Assembly: GCA_023440965.1 (NCBI GenBank) | Contig: JAEZRC010000007.1 | Span: 434,001-498,000, forward strand | Direction: 5' to 3' | Length of the DNA stretch: 64,000 nt | From: Bacillota bacterium | GTDB taxonomy: Bacteria > Bacillota > Clostridia > Oscillospirales > Ruminococcaceae | Shown: positions 1 through 9,290 of the stretch, one piece after another | Layout: each line of letters starts with the position of its first letter | Numbering within the stretch: the first letter of the stretch is position 1 | Position numbers and translations under genes: made by a program | The notes under the pieces: model-generated | Database searches by the model: none | What the model saw: only the letters and a program-made list of their open reading frames with translations | What the model was told of the DNA's origin: nothing

Positions 1-354
1 TGATATATTTCCGTCCTTACCAACTGAACCAGCTACATCAAGCTTTCCAAGCGGATTTAAAGGCAATTCTACCACTGGATTCTGTACATAGGCTTTAACA
101 TTACCATAGCTGTCAGATACGGCTAATAATGTCCCTGCTGGGCCATTTCCGTTAATCCTCACTGTAACTGTATCATCCTTGCCCTTCAATCCAAAACCAA
201 GCAGTGATGTTCCCATAGCAAGACGTCCAAGTCCAGCAGTAACAACAGCTGAAGTCTTGTGTATGCGTTCGATTTCGCTAACAATGTCTTTTGCTTCTAT
301 TACACTTGCAACTACAGATGCATCAGCACTTATAGTCCTTATTATTTTCCCCAT
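1..354 (-). CDS. hslO: Hsp33 redox-regulated chaperone, N-terminal part (cut by window edge)
   Basis: The gene starts with ATG at 354 and runs off the left edge, so 118 codons of roughly 290 are present. The visible N-terminus (MGKIIRTISADASVVASVIEA..., then a TAGLGRLAMGTSLLG segment and a TVRINGNGPAGTLLAV segment) is characteristic of the Hsp33 N-terminal domain. Hsp33 is a cytosolic holdase activated by oxidation; its redox switch is a C-terminal four-cysteine zinc site, which lies outside the window and cannot be checked. The start lies 4 bp after the stop of the methyltransferase gene, so it is probably co-transcribed with it. Confidence 0.9.
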   Translation of the reverse strand, partial: MGKIIRTISADASVVASVIEAKDIVSEIERIHKTSAVVTAGLGRLAMGTSLLGFGLKGKDDTVTVRINGNGPAGTLLAVSDSYGNVKAYVQNPVVELPLNPLGKLDVAGSVGKDGNIS

Positions 355-358
355 TACT

Positions 359-1105
359 TTATCTAACCTTTCTTGTTACTACTGTTAATTTTTCACTATC
401 CTCTCTTGGAGGATTATTTGTCAGATAATCATATATACTCAAAACTTCCAGGCCTGCATTTTCACAGATATCTATTAATTGTTCAATATCATATGCTTTT
501 TCTGAAAAGCTTTCATCAAAGCGTCTGTATGTATCTGAGTCCTTTTCAAAAAAGTTAAGCTCAATAAGTACAGACTTATCTTTATCATTATACGTATTCT
601 GCCATACACAATATACATCATCAGTATCATAAATAAATGTATTATTACCGAGGATTTTCTTGTGCTTATATAATGTATTAATATCAAAAACAAAAATTCC
701 ATTAGGGTTTGAAAATAGAGAAACGCGCTCAATAGCACGTTTTACGGAATTTATATCAGGGAGATGATTTAAGCTGTCAAGAGCACATATTGTCACATCA
801 ATAGTCCCATGCATATCAAGCTTACACATGTCTTGGCAAAGATATTGTATAGGCAGACCACTGTCAAATTTCTTATTAAGAGCGATAGACAGCATCTCCT
901 CAGATAAATCAACTCCAATAACATCATAGCCCCTTTTAGCCATTGCTTCAGAAAGGCTACCTGTGCCACACGCTAAATCAAGCAAAATGCCCTTATCGGG
1001 CATATATTGAGATATTATATTATCATAATAATCAGCATGTTTCTTATAGTCAATGTTACTTGTCAGAATGTCATAATACTGCGCAAATTTATGATAACTA
1101 CTCAT
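359..1105 (-). CDS. Class I SAM-dependent methyltransferase
   Basis: A 248-residue soluble protein with the Rossmann-type SAM-binding motif LDLACGTGSLSEAMAKRG near residues 42-59, an acidic residue at the end of strand 2 (VIGVDLSEEML) and the motif-IV-like CALDSLNHLP. This resembles YqeM/UbiE-type small-molecule methyltransferases; substrate unknown. It overlaps the end of the upstream TrpR-like gene by 8 bp and is followed after 4 bp by hslO, so the three are probably translationally coupled. In Firmicutes, similar methyltransferases sit next to various housekeeping genes, so context gives little help on function. Confidence 0.85.
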   Translation of the reverse strand: MSSYHKFAQYYDILTSNIDYKKHADYYDNIISQYMPDKGILLDLACGTGSLSEAMAKRGYDVIGVDLSEEMLSIALNKKFDSGLPIQYLCQDMCKLDMHGTIDVTICALDSLNHLPDINSVKRAIERVSLFSNPNGIFVFDINTLYKHKKILGNNTFIYDTDDVYCVWQNTYNDKDKSVLIELNFFEKDSDTYRRFDESFSEKAYDIEQLIDICENAGLEVLSIYDYLTNNPPREDSEKLTVVTRKVR

Positions 1106-1394
1106 CCTTGTTCTTCATCCTGTCAAAAATGATTGCATATCCATCGCTGCCATAATTCAATGAACGGTTAACTCTACTTATTGTCGCTGTACTTGCACCT
1201 GTCTCATTGACGATATCACTATATACACGATGCTCACTAAGCATTTTTGCAACCTGAAGACGCTGGGATAAAGCCTTAAGCTCAAGCACAGTACATAAAT
1301 CCTCAAAGAAATTATAGCATTCATCCACGGTTTTAAGACATAATACTGCTTTGAATAAATCGTCAAGATTCTTGTCCTTAAGCTTACTATTCAT
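1098..1394 (-). CDS. TrpR-related DNA-binding protein, YerC/YecD family
   Basis: A 98-residue protein matching the YerC/YecD subgroup of the TrpR superfamily: a helical N-terminus, the segment LKALSQRLQVAKML, then the helix-turn-helix in which VNETGASTATISRVNRSL (about residues 63-80) is the recognition part. It is expected to be a small homodimeric transcription factor; family members' ligands and targets are largely unknown. A promoter-like element lies just upstream, separating it from lysA, so it may head its own transcript with the methyltransferase and hslO. Confidence 0.88.
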   Translation of the reverse strand: MNSKLKDKNLDDLFKAVLCLKTVDECYNFFEDLCTVLELKALSQRLQVAKMLSEHRVYSDIVNETGASTATISRVNRSLNYGSDGYAIIFDRMKNKDE

Positions 1395-1434
1395 ATGTTA
1401 TTCCCCTTCCGGACTATTATAGTTTTATGATTAC

Positions 1435-1463
1435 AGTTTATCACATTAATCTGTGAAAGTAAA
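1435..1463 (-). promoter_or_regulatory. Candidate sigma-A promoter for the yerC-like gene
   Basis: On the minus strand, TTTACT (1458-1463) and TAAACT (1435-1440) are separated by 17 bp, with a TG one base upstream of the -10. It lies in the 73-bp gap between lysA and the TrpR-like gene. Both hexamers match consensus only partly; an alternative TATAAT lies a little downstream with no good -35. Confidence 0.35.
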
Positions 1464-1467
1464 GCAT

Positions 1468-2766
1468 TTATAAATCATTTTTTATTATATCATCAACACT
1501 TTCACGTTTGACTATCAACTTAACTTTTCCATTATTTACGGAAACTACTGCTGGCATAGTCAGTCTATTATAATGTGAAGCCATTGAGTAGTTATAAGCA
1601 CCTGTGGAAAGAACAGCAAATACATCGTCGACTTCAGGAGTCTGTATCATAACATTTTCACCAAGAAGATCACCACTTTCACAACATCGTCCGGCAATGG
1701 TTGCTCTAAAATTCTTTTCCTGTGAAGCTTTATTTGCAATTAGCATATCGTATTTTGCCTGATATAATGCATACCTTGGGTTATCAGCCATTCCGCCATC
1801 AACAGCAACATATGTCCTTATATCAGGGATATTCTTAATACTACCTATTTTATATAATGTAATACCTGCTGGGCCTATTATTGAACGACCAGGCTCAAGA
1901 TAAATAAACGGTTCATTTATTTTGTAAAATTCACAGGTTTTCGCGATTGTATGGGAAATATGTCCCAGTATTTCATCACAGTTTTTCGGATAATCTTCAT
2001 CAGTATATTTTATGCCAAAGCCACCGCCAAGATTAAGCTCTTTGATTTCAAAATCAAGTTCATTTTTAACTTTAGCAATCAAGCCAAGCATTGTTTTAGC
2101 GGCAAGCTGGTAAGGTTCATTTTCAAATATCTGTGAACCGATATGACAATGAAGTCCACGCAATTCAAGATTTTCACATTTAAATGCTTTACATATAGCT
2201 TCAAAAGCTTCACCAGTTTCCAGAGCAAATCCGAATTTACTGTCTATCTGACCTGTTCTGATAAAATCATGAGTATGTGCATCAACACCAGGCTTTATGC
2301 GAAGCATTATTCCTGTTTTTTTATGATGCTTAGCTGAAAGAATATTGAGATTTTCTAGCTCTGTTATATTATCAACAACAATTCGACCTACACCGTATCT
2401 TATTGCAAGTGTTAGATCATCTTCTGTTTTATTATTGCCGTGAAAAATTATTTTATCTATCGGGAAGTTAACGCTTATTGCAGTATATAATTCGCCACCT
2501 GAAACAACATCAAGCCCCATATCTTCATCATTGATAATTCTGCACATTTCCTTACAGCAGAAGGCTTTGCTTGCATAGCAAATCATTCCTTTGCCATTAA
2601 AATGCTTATTAACAGCATTTTTGTATTCCCTGCATTTTTCTCTAATCAACGATTCATCTATAACATACAGAGGTGTTTTAAAGTCTCTAGCAAGATCTGT
2701 TGTATCAACGCCACCTATTTCAAGGTGACCTTTTTCATTAATATTGAGATTATCTGAAACGAACAT
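1468..2766 (-). CDS. lysA: Diaminopimelate decarboxylase
   Basis: Catalyses the last step of lysine synthesis, decarboxylating meso-diaminopimelate with pyridoxal phosphate. Visible family motifs are the PLP-lysine region CYASKAFCCKEM, the specificity segment HCHIGSQI, the phosphate-binding GGGFGIKY, EPGRSI, and the CCESGD motif that contributes the active-site cysteine from the partner subunit. Length (432 aa) is normal. The start at 2766 is chosen because GAGGAG, embedded in the last codons of engB, sits correctly in front of it; an in-frame start at 2826 would overlap engB by 56 bp. Likely co-transcribed with engB and lon. Confidence 0.95.
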   Translation of the reverse strand: MFVSDNLNINEKGHLEIGGVDTTDLARDFKTPLYVIDESLIREKCREYKNAVNKHFNGKGMICYASKAFCCKEMCRIINDEDMGLDVVSGGELYTAISVNFPIDKIIFHGNNKTEDDLTLAIRYGVGRIVVDNITELENLNILSAKHHKKTGIMLRIKPGVDAHTHDFIRTGQIDSKFGFALETGEAFEAICKAFKCENLELRGLHCHIGSQIFENEPYQLAAKTMLGLIAKVKNELDFEIKELNLGGGFGIKYTDEDYPKNCDEILGHISHTIAKTCEFYKINEPFIYLEPGRSIIGPAGITLYKIGSIKNIPDIRTYVAVDGGMADNPRYALYQAKYDMLIANKASQEKNFRATIAGRCCESGDLLGENVMIQTPEVDDVFAVLSTGAYNYSMASHYNRLTMPAVVSVNNGKVKLIVKRESVDDIIKNDL

Positions 2767-2770
2767 AACA

Positions 2771-3388
2771 TTACTCCTCATTATCATCTGAAAGTGAGAA
2801 ATTATCATCCAATGATACTTCTTCAATAATTTCTCTTATTTTTTCAACGCCCTCTCCTGTCTGCGATGAAAATTCTATAACTGTAATGTCATTAAAATAT
2901 GGTATTTCAGTTTTGAAAGCTTCCATTCGCTGCTTCCTTTGGTTGTTTGTGAGCTTATCAGCTTTTGTAAGAGCAATGACAAAAGGAATTTCACTCTCAA
3001 TCAAAAAATTTATCATATGGATATCATCCTTGGTCGGTGCGTGTCTCATATCAATAAGCTGAAAAACAAGAGCAAGCTTCCTCTCATCGTGAAGATATCC
3101 CTCAATAAGTTCAGCCCAACGTTCTTTTTCAGATTTTGAAACCTTTGCATACCCATAGCCCGGCAGGTCAACTATATATATTTCTTCAACTGTAAAGAAG
3201 TTGATAGTTATAGTTTTACCTGGCATTGAGCTAACCTTAGCGAGTGATTTTCTATTAAGCACTTTATTGATTAATGATGACTTTCCAACATTTGAACGCC
3301 CAGAAAATGCAATTTCAACCTTTGTAGATTTTGGTATCTGATAAAATTTCCCATATGAAGTGAAAAAATCCGCTTTATTAAAATTCAT
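2771..3388 (-). CDS. engB: Ribosome biogenesis GTP-binding protein YsxC/EngB
   Basis: A 205-residue TRAFAC GTPase with all G motifs visible: G1 GRSNVGKSSLIN, G3 DLPGYGYA and G4 TKAD. In B. subtilis this GTPase is essential for late assembly of the 50S subunit. It follows lon by 24 bp, the same lon-ysxC adjacency as in B. subtilis, supporting the assignment. The N-terminal segment (KADFFTSYGKFYQIPKS) is typical of the family. Confidence 0.96.
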   Translation of the reverse strand: MNFNKADFFTSYGKFYQIPKSTKVEIAFSGRSNVGKSSLINKVLNRKSLAKVSSMPGKTITINFFTVEEIYIVDLPGYGYAKVSKSEKERWAELIEGYLHDERKLALVFQLIDMRHAPTKDDIHMINFLIESEIPFVIALTKADKLTNNQRKQRMEAFKTEIPYFNDITVIEFSSQTGEGVEKIREIIEEVSLDDNFSLSDDNEE

Positions 3389-3412
3389 TAGCTCTTGCCT
3401 TTCAAAATTATA

Positions 3413-5830
3413 TTAACATTGTATAGTATGTTCATTCTGGTTTATCTGCAATAAACCAGTAACAAATTCTTTATGTGGATTTGCGCAAGCCTTTACAAGT
3501 GCAACATCAAGCACATCCCCAAGTGTTTCAGCAAGTACAAAATTTACTGAAGCCTTTACTACATCCTCAACTTCATCAAGATCAGCTTGATTTGCTTTTG
3601 GAATAATAACAGTTTTTATTCCTGCTTTATAAGCAGCCATTGTCTTTTCTCTCAAACCACCAATAGGCAAGACTTTTCCGTGCAAGGTAATTTCGCCAGT
3701 CATTGCAACATCAGATCTTACTGGAATCAAAGATAATGCTGAAATTAAAGCTGTTACGAGTGTTACACCAGCAGATGGACCGTCTTTTGGAACTGCTCCT
3801 TCTGGTGCGTGGATATGAATATCCTTCTTTGTATAGAACTCGCTATCAATTTCATATCTATCAGCAATACTTCGGCAGTAGCTTACAGCTATTTTTGCAC
3901 TTTCCTTCATTACTTCGCCAAGGCTACCAGTCAATTCAATTGTTCCCTTACCATCAAGAATTAATACTTCAAGTGGCATAATTACGCCACCGACAGAAGT
4001 CCATGCAAGTCCGTTTACTATTCCGACTTCATCTTTCTTGACATAAAGATCAGGCAGAAACTTTCTTGTACCAAGATATTTTTCAATATTATCAGATTTA
4101 ATTATTACCTTTTTGATATTATCTTCTATAATTTCTTTTGCTGATTTTCTGCATAAAGAAGCAACATTACGCTCAAGCGTTCTTACTCCTGCTTCTTTAG
4201 TATAGGCATCAATCAAGGTATATATTGCTTCATCTGTAATTTTTAGCATACTTGCCTTCAAACCATTTTTCTTAAGCTGTTTTGGGATAAGATGCTTCTT
4301 ACAGATATTGAATTTTTCCTCACAGGTATAGCTTGAAAGCTCAATAACATCCATACGATCAAGCAAAGGTGGCGCTATTGTATCAAGAGTATTTGCTGTT
4401 GTAACAAATAATACATTGCTTAAATCAAACGGAAGCTCTATGTAATGATCCCTAAAAGAGCAGTTTTGCTCGCTATCAAGAACCTCAAGCATAGCCGATG
4501 ATGGGTCACCCCTGAAGTCATTGCTCATCTTGTCAATTTCATCAAGAAGGATAAGAGGATTATTAGTGCCAGCCTGTTTGATTGCATTGATAATTCGTCC
4601 AGGCATTGAACCAATATATGTTTTTCTATGACCTCTAATATCAGATTCATCCTTTATTCCACCAAGGGAAATACGAACATATTTTCTCCCCATTGCTTTT
4701 GCTATAGAACGACCTATTGAAGTCTTACCAACGCCAGGAGGACCAACAAGACATATAATCTGTCCTTTAATTTCAGGTGAAAGCGCTCTGACTGCAAAAG
4801 TTTCAAGAATTCTGTCTTTTACCTTTTTGAGCCCATAATGATCCTTGTCAAGAATTGCCTTGGCTTTTGCTATATCAGTTTTGTCCTTTGAACACTTGCT
4901 CCAAGGAAGTGCAAGGCAGGTATCAAGATACGAGCGGATTACTGAAGCTTCCTGTGAACTTGGTGGCATCTTCATTAGTCTGTTTGCTTCACTGAATAAT
5001 TTTTCAGAGACTTCTTCAGAAACTTTTAGAGAAGCAATTCTATCCATATATTCATAGACTTCATTAGTCGGTGATTCTTCATTTTCTCCAAGCTGATTCT
5101 GTATAACCTTTAATTGTTCACGAAGAAAATATTCACGCTGATTCCTGTCAATGTTTTCACCAACCTGCTCCTGAATCTGTTTTTCAAGAGCAAGAACGTC
5201 AGCCTCATTTGTAAGAATTGTTACAAGCAAAGCAAGCTTTTCACTAATATCTGAAATCTCAAGAAGACTCTGCTTATCATTATTTGAAAGACTAATGTTA
5301 AAGGTAATACCCTCAAAAAGCTTTTCAGGATTATTCTCATTCAATACTGAAGAAATAAGCTCCTTAGGCATTTTCGGCATAACAGAAGCGTACTCTTGAA
5401 AAACATCTTTTAAAGAACGTACAAGAGCAATAATCTGTGTATCTTCTTCGTCATATTTCTTAGTATTATGAATTCTTCTGATTTCCGCGTTCATATTATT
5501 TTCGTCAATATGAAAAAGGTCAATAAGGCGTGCTTTATAAAGCCCCTCAACAAGTACTCTTGTGACATTGTCAGGTGTCTTGATAATCTGCTTTATTTCG
5601 GCAACTACACCTATCTTATAAACATCCTTAAATTCAGGATTCTCAACAAAAACATCTTTCTGGGAAACTAAGAATATCTTTCTATCCCCTTCAAGAGCAG
5701 CCTTTATTGAATTAATTGATTTTAATCTTGCAACATCAAAATGTATCAGCATTCTTGGGAACACAACAAGATCTCGCATAGCAAGCGCTGGTAAAATCTG
5801 ATTTTGCTTAACGTTATTTTCTTTATCCAT
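3413..5830 (-). CDS. lon: ATP-dependent Lon protease
   Basis: An 805-residue LonA: N-terminal substrate-binding LON domain (about 10-200), central coiled region, AAA+ module with Walker A GPPGVGKT and Walker B ILLDEIDKM, and the C-terminal serine-lysine protease domain with catalytic Ser in KDGPSAGVT and Lys in the GKVLPIGGLREK segment. It degrades misfolded and regulatory proteins in the cytosol. ATG at 5830 was chosen because AGGTG lies nine bases upstream; the GTG at 5842 is inside that ribosome-binding site. It has its own promoter and follows the clpX terminator. Confidence 0.97.
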   Translation of the reverse strand: MDKENNVKQNQILPALAMRDLVVFPRMLIHFDVARLKSINSIKAALEGDRKIFLVSQKDVFVENPEFKDVYKIGVVAEIKQIIKTPDNVTRVLVEGLYKARLIDLFHIDENNMNAEIRRIHNTKKYDEEDTQIIALVRSLKDVFQEYASVMPKMPKELISSVLNENNPEKLFEGITFNISLSNNDKQSLLEISDISEKLALLVTILTNEADVLALEKQIQEQVGENIDRNQREYFLREQLKVIQNQLGENEESPTNEVYEYMDRIASLKVSEEVSEKLFSEANRLMKMPPSSQEASVIRSYLDTCLALPWSKCSKDKTDIAKAKAILDKDHYGLKKVKDRILETFAVRALSPEIKGQIICLVGPPGVGKTSIGRSIAKAMGRKYVRISLGGIKDESDIRGHRKTYIGSMPGRIINAIKQAGTNNPLILLDEIDKMSNDFRGDPSSAMLEVLDSEQNCSFRDHYIELPFDLSNVLFVTTANTLDTIAPPLLDRMDVIELSSYTCEEKFNICKKHLIPKQLKKNGLKASMLKITDEAIYTLIDAYTKEAGVRTLERNVASLCRKSAKEIIEDNIKKVIIKSDNIEKYLGTRKFLPDLYVKKDEVGIVNGLAWTSVGGVIMPLEVLILDGKGTIELTGSLGEVMKESAKIAVSYCRSIADRYEIDSEFYTKKDIHIHAPEGAVPKDGPSAGVTLVTALISALSLIPVRSDVAMTGEITLHGKVLPIGGLREKTMAAYKAGIKTVIIPKANQADLDEVEDVVKASVNFVLAETLGDVLDVALVKACANPHKEFVTGLLQINQNEHTIQC

Positions 5831-5896
5831 TATTATAATCACCTATCTAAAATCAAGTAAACATTTTATCTAATATGTATAAATATATACTATAAT

Positions 5897-5925
5897 AATA
5901 TAGCATAATAACAAATAATTTGCAA
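5897..5925 (-). promoter_or_regulatory. Sigma-A promoter for lon
   Basis: Minus strand TTGCAA (5920-5925), 17-bp spacer, TATATT (5897-5902), with TGC in front of the -10 as an extended element. It lies between the clpX terminator and lon. I saw no clear CtsR or HrcA operator overlapping it. Confidence 0.7.
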
Positions 5926-5941
5926 GTTAATAAAATACAAA

Positions 5942-5965
5942 AACCTCCCCATATAAAGGGAGGTT
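5942..5965 (-). terminator. Rho-independent terminator after clpX
   Basis: Inverted repeat AACCTCCC / GGGAGGTT with an 8-base loop, followed on the minus strand by a T-rich tail (TTTGTATTTT). It begins a few bases after the clpX stop and separates the tig-clpP-clpX unit from lon. Confidence 0.85.
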
Positions 5966-5970
5966 AAAAA

Positions 5971-7242
5971 TTATATCGCTTTTTTTGCAGATTTCTTTTT
6001 AGTTCTTTCGATTATTGGCTGTTCTCCAGATTCAACACATTCCTGTGTAACTATTACTGTAGAAACTTCAGAATCCGAAGGTGTTTCAAACATAACCATC
6101 ATTAAAATATTTTCAATAATTGAACGTAAACCTCTTGCACCAGTTTTTTGTTCAATAGCTTTTTTAGCAATAGCTTTCAATGCATCATCCTGAATAATTA
6201 ATTCAACATTATCATATTCAAACAGTTTTTCATACTGCTTTAACAAAGCATTTTTAGGTTCCTTAAGAATTCTTATAAGAGCATCTTCATCAAGCTCTTC
6301 AAGAACAGTTATTACAGGCAAACGACCGATTAATTCAGGAACAATCCCGAATTTCACAAGATCCTGCGGAACAACTTTCTTAAATATATTTTCATTACTC
6401 CTTGAATCCGCTTTTAACTTTCCGCCAAAACCAAGTGATGAACTGTCAGTTCTCTTCTTTATAGCAGCTTCAAGCCCGTCAAAAGCACCGCCACATATAA
6501 ACAGAATATTCTTTGTATTAATCTGAATGAATTCCTGATGAGGATGTTTTCTTCCGCCCTGTGGTGGAACATTTGATACTGTTCCCTCAATTATCTTCAG
6601 GAGAGCCTGCTGAACACCTTCGCCACTAACATCACGTGTTATTGATGTATTTTCAGACTTTCTTGCTATCTTATCGATTTCATCAATGTAGATAATTCCT
6701 TTTTCAGCAGCTTCAATATCAAAATCAGCAGCCTGAATAAGTCTTAACAATACATTTTCAACATCATCGCCAACATAGCCCGCTTCGGTTAATGTTGTTG
6801 CATCTGCAATAGCAAATGGAACGTTAAGAATTTTTGCAAGAGTCTGCGCAAGCAAAGTCTTTCCGACCCCGGTTGGTCCTAATAAAAGAACATTACTCTT
6901 CTGAATTTCAATATCGTTATCATTCTCATTAGTTATACGCTTATAATGATTATAAACAGATACAGCCAGAGAAATCTTTGCTTCTTCCTGTCCAATTACA
7001 TATTCATCAAGAATTTTCTTAATTTCGGCTGGCTTTGTAAGCTTCAAATCACCTTTATTAGTTATATTCTTTGGACTTGATGTTTCAGCAGGAGAAAGTC
7101 CAAGCTGTTCCTCAAGAATTTCATAACAATACAAAACACATTCGTCACATATATTTACATTTGGCGCAGAAAACATATTTCTGACCTTATTTTCAGGCTT
7201 TCCGCAAAAATTGCAGCGTTTAATTCCATCATTTCCTGCCAT
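5971..7242 (-). CDS. clpX: ClpX, ATPase and unfoldase subunit of the ClpXP protease
   Basis: A 423-residue Hsp100 protein. The N-terminal zinc-binding domain has cysteines at 10, 13, 32 and 35; the AAA+ domain has Walker A GPTGVGKT, Walker B IIYIDEIDK and sensor/arginine segments including GARGLRS. An IGF-type ClpP-docking loop is replaced by a GFGG segment near LGFGGKLK, as in several ClpX proteins (LGF). ClpX unfolds substrates and feeds them to ClpP, encoded immediately upstream (11-bp gap). The ribosome-binding site AGGTGGG precedes the ATG. Confidence 0.97.
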   Translation of the reverse strand: MAGNDGIKRCNFCGKPENKVRNMFSAPNVNICDECVLYCYEILEEQLGLSPAETSSPKNITNKGDLKLTKPAEIKKILDEYVIGQEEAKISLAVSVYNHYKRITNENDNDIEIQKSNVLLLGPTGVGKTLLAQTLAKILNVPFAIADATTLTEAGYVGDDVENVLLRLIQAADFDIEAAEKGIIYIDEIDKIARKSENTSITRDVSGEGVQQALLKIIEGTVSNVPPQGGRKHPHQEFIQINTKNILFICGGAFDGLEAAIKKRTDSSSLGFGGKLKADSRSNENIFKKVVPQDLVKFGIVPELIGRLPVITVLEELDEDALIRILKEPKNALLKQYEKLFEYDNVELIIQDDALKAIAKKAIEQKTGARGLRSIIENILMMVMFETPSDSEVSTVIVTQECVESGEQPIIERTKKKSAKKAI

Positions 7243-7253
7243 TATGCACCCAC

Positions 7254-7844
7254 CTATCTCTTATTGATAACCTTATCAATCAAACCATATTCAACAGCTT
7301 CCTGTGCTGACATAAAGTTATCTCTATCTGTGTCAGCTTCAACAACCTCAAGTGGTTTGCCTGTATTTTCAGCAAGAATTTTATTTAGTTTGTCCTTTAA
7401 CTTAACAAAGTATTCAGAACGAATCTTGATATCACTTACCTGTCCCGAAATTCCGCCACCAGCAATCAAAGGCTGATGAATCATAATTTCACTGCTTGGA
7501 AGAGCAAATCTCTTGCCCTTTGAACCGGACGACAACAAGAATGCACCCATTGAAGCTGCCATGCCTACACAGATTGTAGATACATCACATTTGATATAAT
7601 TCATTGTATCATATATAGCCATACCAGCAGAAACAGATCCACCAGGGCTGTTAATATATAAGCTAATGTCTTTTTCAGAATCCTGCCCCTCAAGATATAA
7701 AAGCTGTGCAACAACAAGACTTGCTGTTGTATCATTTACTTCTTCTGAAAGCATTATTATTCTGTCATTTAACAGACGGGAAAAAATATCGTAAGAACGT
7801 TCACCTCTGCTGGTTTGCTCAACAACGTAAGGAACTAAACTCAT
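7254..7844 (-). CDS. clpP: ATP-dependent Clp protease proteolytic subunit
   Basis: A 196-residue serine peptidase forming a tetradecameric barrel. The catalytic Ser lies in GMAASMGAFLL, His in IMIHQPL and Asp in the EADTDRDNFMSA region. Start at 7844 is supported by GGAGGG six to eight bases upstream; the extra five codons from 7859 would start inside that site. It lies between tig and clpX, an order conserved in many bacteria. Confidence 0.97.
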   Translation of the reverse strand: MSLVPYVVEQTSRGERSYDIFSRLLNDRIIMLSEEVNDTTASLVVAQLLYLEGQDSEKDISLYINSPGGSVSAGMAIYDTMNYIKCDVSTICVGMAASMGAFLLSSGSKGKRFALPSSEIMIHQPLIAGGGISGQVSDIKIRSEYFVKLKDKLNKILAENTGKPLEVVEADTDRDNFMSAQEAVEYGLIDKVINKR

Positions 7845-7912
7845 AATTATACCCTCCAAATTAACGATGTCATAAACATCAACATTTATATAAAGCTGTG
7901 AGGGTTAGAATA

Positions 7913-9193
7913 TTACTTAATAACAGCCTGTTCCTTGATAAAGTCAACAGTTTTGCCAACAGCAATATCTTTCTTAATATCCTCAACTGCTATATATGCC
8001 TTAACCTTTTCAATTTCCATCTTATAAGCTTCTGCAAGTTTAACAAATTCAGCTTCTGCTTCTTCGTCTGATGAAACAATATTTTCAATACTTGCAATTT
8101 TTTCAAGTGCAAGTCTTAGCTTAACCTGCTTTTCAGCCTGTTCAGCAAAAGTCTTTCTGAATGATTCCATTTCCATTCCTGTATACTGGAGATACATTTC
8201 AATGTTCAAGCCCTGTGAAGAAAGTCGGTGTCCGAAATCATTAACCATATCATCAATTCTGTGCTCATACATAATTTCAGGAATTTCAGCAGTCATATTT
8301 TCAATAACAGTATCCATCAATTTAGATTCAACTTCAGCATCAGCCTTATTCTTTTCAGCTTCTTCAAGCTTAGCCTTAAAATCAGCCTTAAGCTCATCTA
8401 CTGTATCAAATTCTGTTGTATCTTTTACGAAATCATCGTCAACATCAGGAAGTTCCTTTGCCTTGATTTCGTGAAGCTTAATCTTGAATACAACTGGCTT
8501 TCCAGCAAGTTCTTCAGCCTGGTATTCTTCTGGGAATGTTACATCAATATCAAATTCTTCACCGATATTGTGTCCAACAACTTTTTCTTCAAAGCCAGGG
8601 ATAAACTGACCACTACCAAGTGAAAGACCGAAGCCTTCAGCTTTTCCGCCAGGGAATGCAACATTGTCAAGGAAGCCTTCAAAGTCGATAACAACATCAT
8701 CGCCCATTTCAGCAGCTCTGTCATCAACAGTAATCATTCTCATACCTTTTTGTCTTAACTTTTCAATTTCAGCATCAACGGCTTCATCTGTTACATCATT
8801 GACAGTTTTTGTTACTTCTATTCCCTTATAATTTGAAACCTCAACCTCAGGTTTTGTAATGCATATTGCTTTAATAACAACGCCATCTTCCTTTGAAACA
8901 GATTTAACATCAACTTCAGGGCGGTCAACAAGCTCAAGTTCTGCAGCTTCAACAGCTTCAGCAACAGCCTGTGGATATATTGCATTTATAGCTTCATCGT
9001 AAAATACGCCATCACCATAAGTTTTTTCAATCATTTTTCTTGTAGCTTTTCCTGGTCTAAAACCTGGTACATTAATCTTTTTCTTCTGCTTCTGATATGC
9101 TTTTTCTACAGCAACATCAAAATCAGCCGCATTGACTTCAATTTCAAGTTCAACCTTATTTGTTTCCACTTTATTTGTTGATTTTAAATTCAT
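7913..9193 (-). CDS. tig: Trigger factor
   Basis: A 426-residue ribosome-associated chaperone and peptidyl-prolyl isomerase. The ribosome-binding signature (F/G)FRPGKAxxxM is visible as VPGFRPGKATRKMIEK near residues 44-59; the FKBP-type PPIase domain includes GDDVVIDFEGFLD and the GSGQFIPGFEEKVVGHN segment; the helical C-terminal chaperone domain follows. GGAGGA precedes the ATG. It heads the tig-clpP-clpX unit. Confidence 0.97.
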   Translation of the reverse strand: MNLKSTNKVETNKVELEIEVNAADFDVAVEKAYQKQKKKINVPGFRPGKATRKMIEKTYGDGVFYDEAINAIYPQAVAEAVEAAELELVDRPEVDVKSVSKEDGVVIKAICITKPEVEVSNYKGIEVTKTVNDVTDEAVDAEIEKLRQKGMRMITVDDRAAEMGDDVVIDFEGFLDNVAFPGGKAEGFGLSLGSGQFIPGFEEKVVGHNIGEEFDIDVTFPEEYQAEELAGKPVVFKIKLHEIKAKELPDVDDDFVKDTTEFDTVDELKADFKAKLEEAEKNKADAEVESKLMDTVIENMTAEIPEIMYEHRIDDMVNDFGHRLSSQGLNIEMYLQYTGMEMESFRKTFAEQAEKQVKLRLALEKIASIENIVSSDEEAEAEFVKLAEAYKMEIEKVKAYIAVEDIKKDIAVGKTVDFIKEQAVIK

Positions 9194-9228
9194 TTAAGAA
9201 TCCTCCAGTAATTATAAATATCCTTGCT

Positions 9229-9237
9229 ATTATAACA
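9229..9237 (-). promoter_or_regulatory. Extended -10 promoter for tig-clpP-clpX
   Basis: Minus strand TGTTATAAT (perfect -10 TATAAT at 9229-9234 with TGn extension) about 35 bp before the tig start. The -35 region is poor (TAGAAA at 17 bp), so recognition would rest on the extended -10. Confidence 0.55.
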
Positions 9238-9290
9238 TATGTCATAATTATTTTCTACACTTATAATTTTAAATTGACAGATTATCTAAA

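Noticed and set aside
179..388. Plus-strand open frame over the hslO start
   Set aside because: Lies antisense to the clearly conserved hslO reading frame, has no ribosome-binding site and no family resemblance.
5831..5842. GTG start for lon at 5842 (and similar GTG/TTG starts at 7859, 11729, 17289, 22133, 29865, 38881, 59254)
   Set aside because: In each case the codon lies in or just before the Shine-Dalgarno sequence; the next in-frame ATG has proper spacing.
8202..8623. Plus-strand open frames inside tig
   Set aside because: Ser/Ile-rich translations antisense to trigger factor; typical shadows of an A/T-rich coding region.
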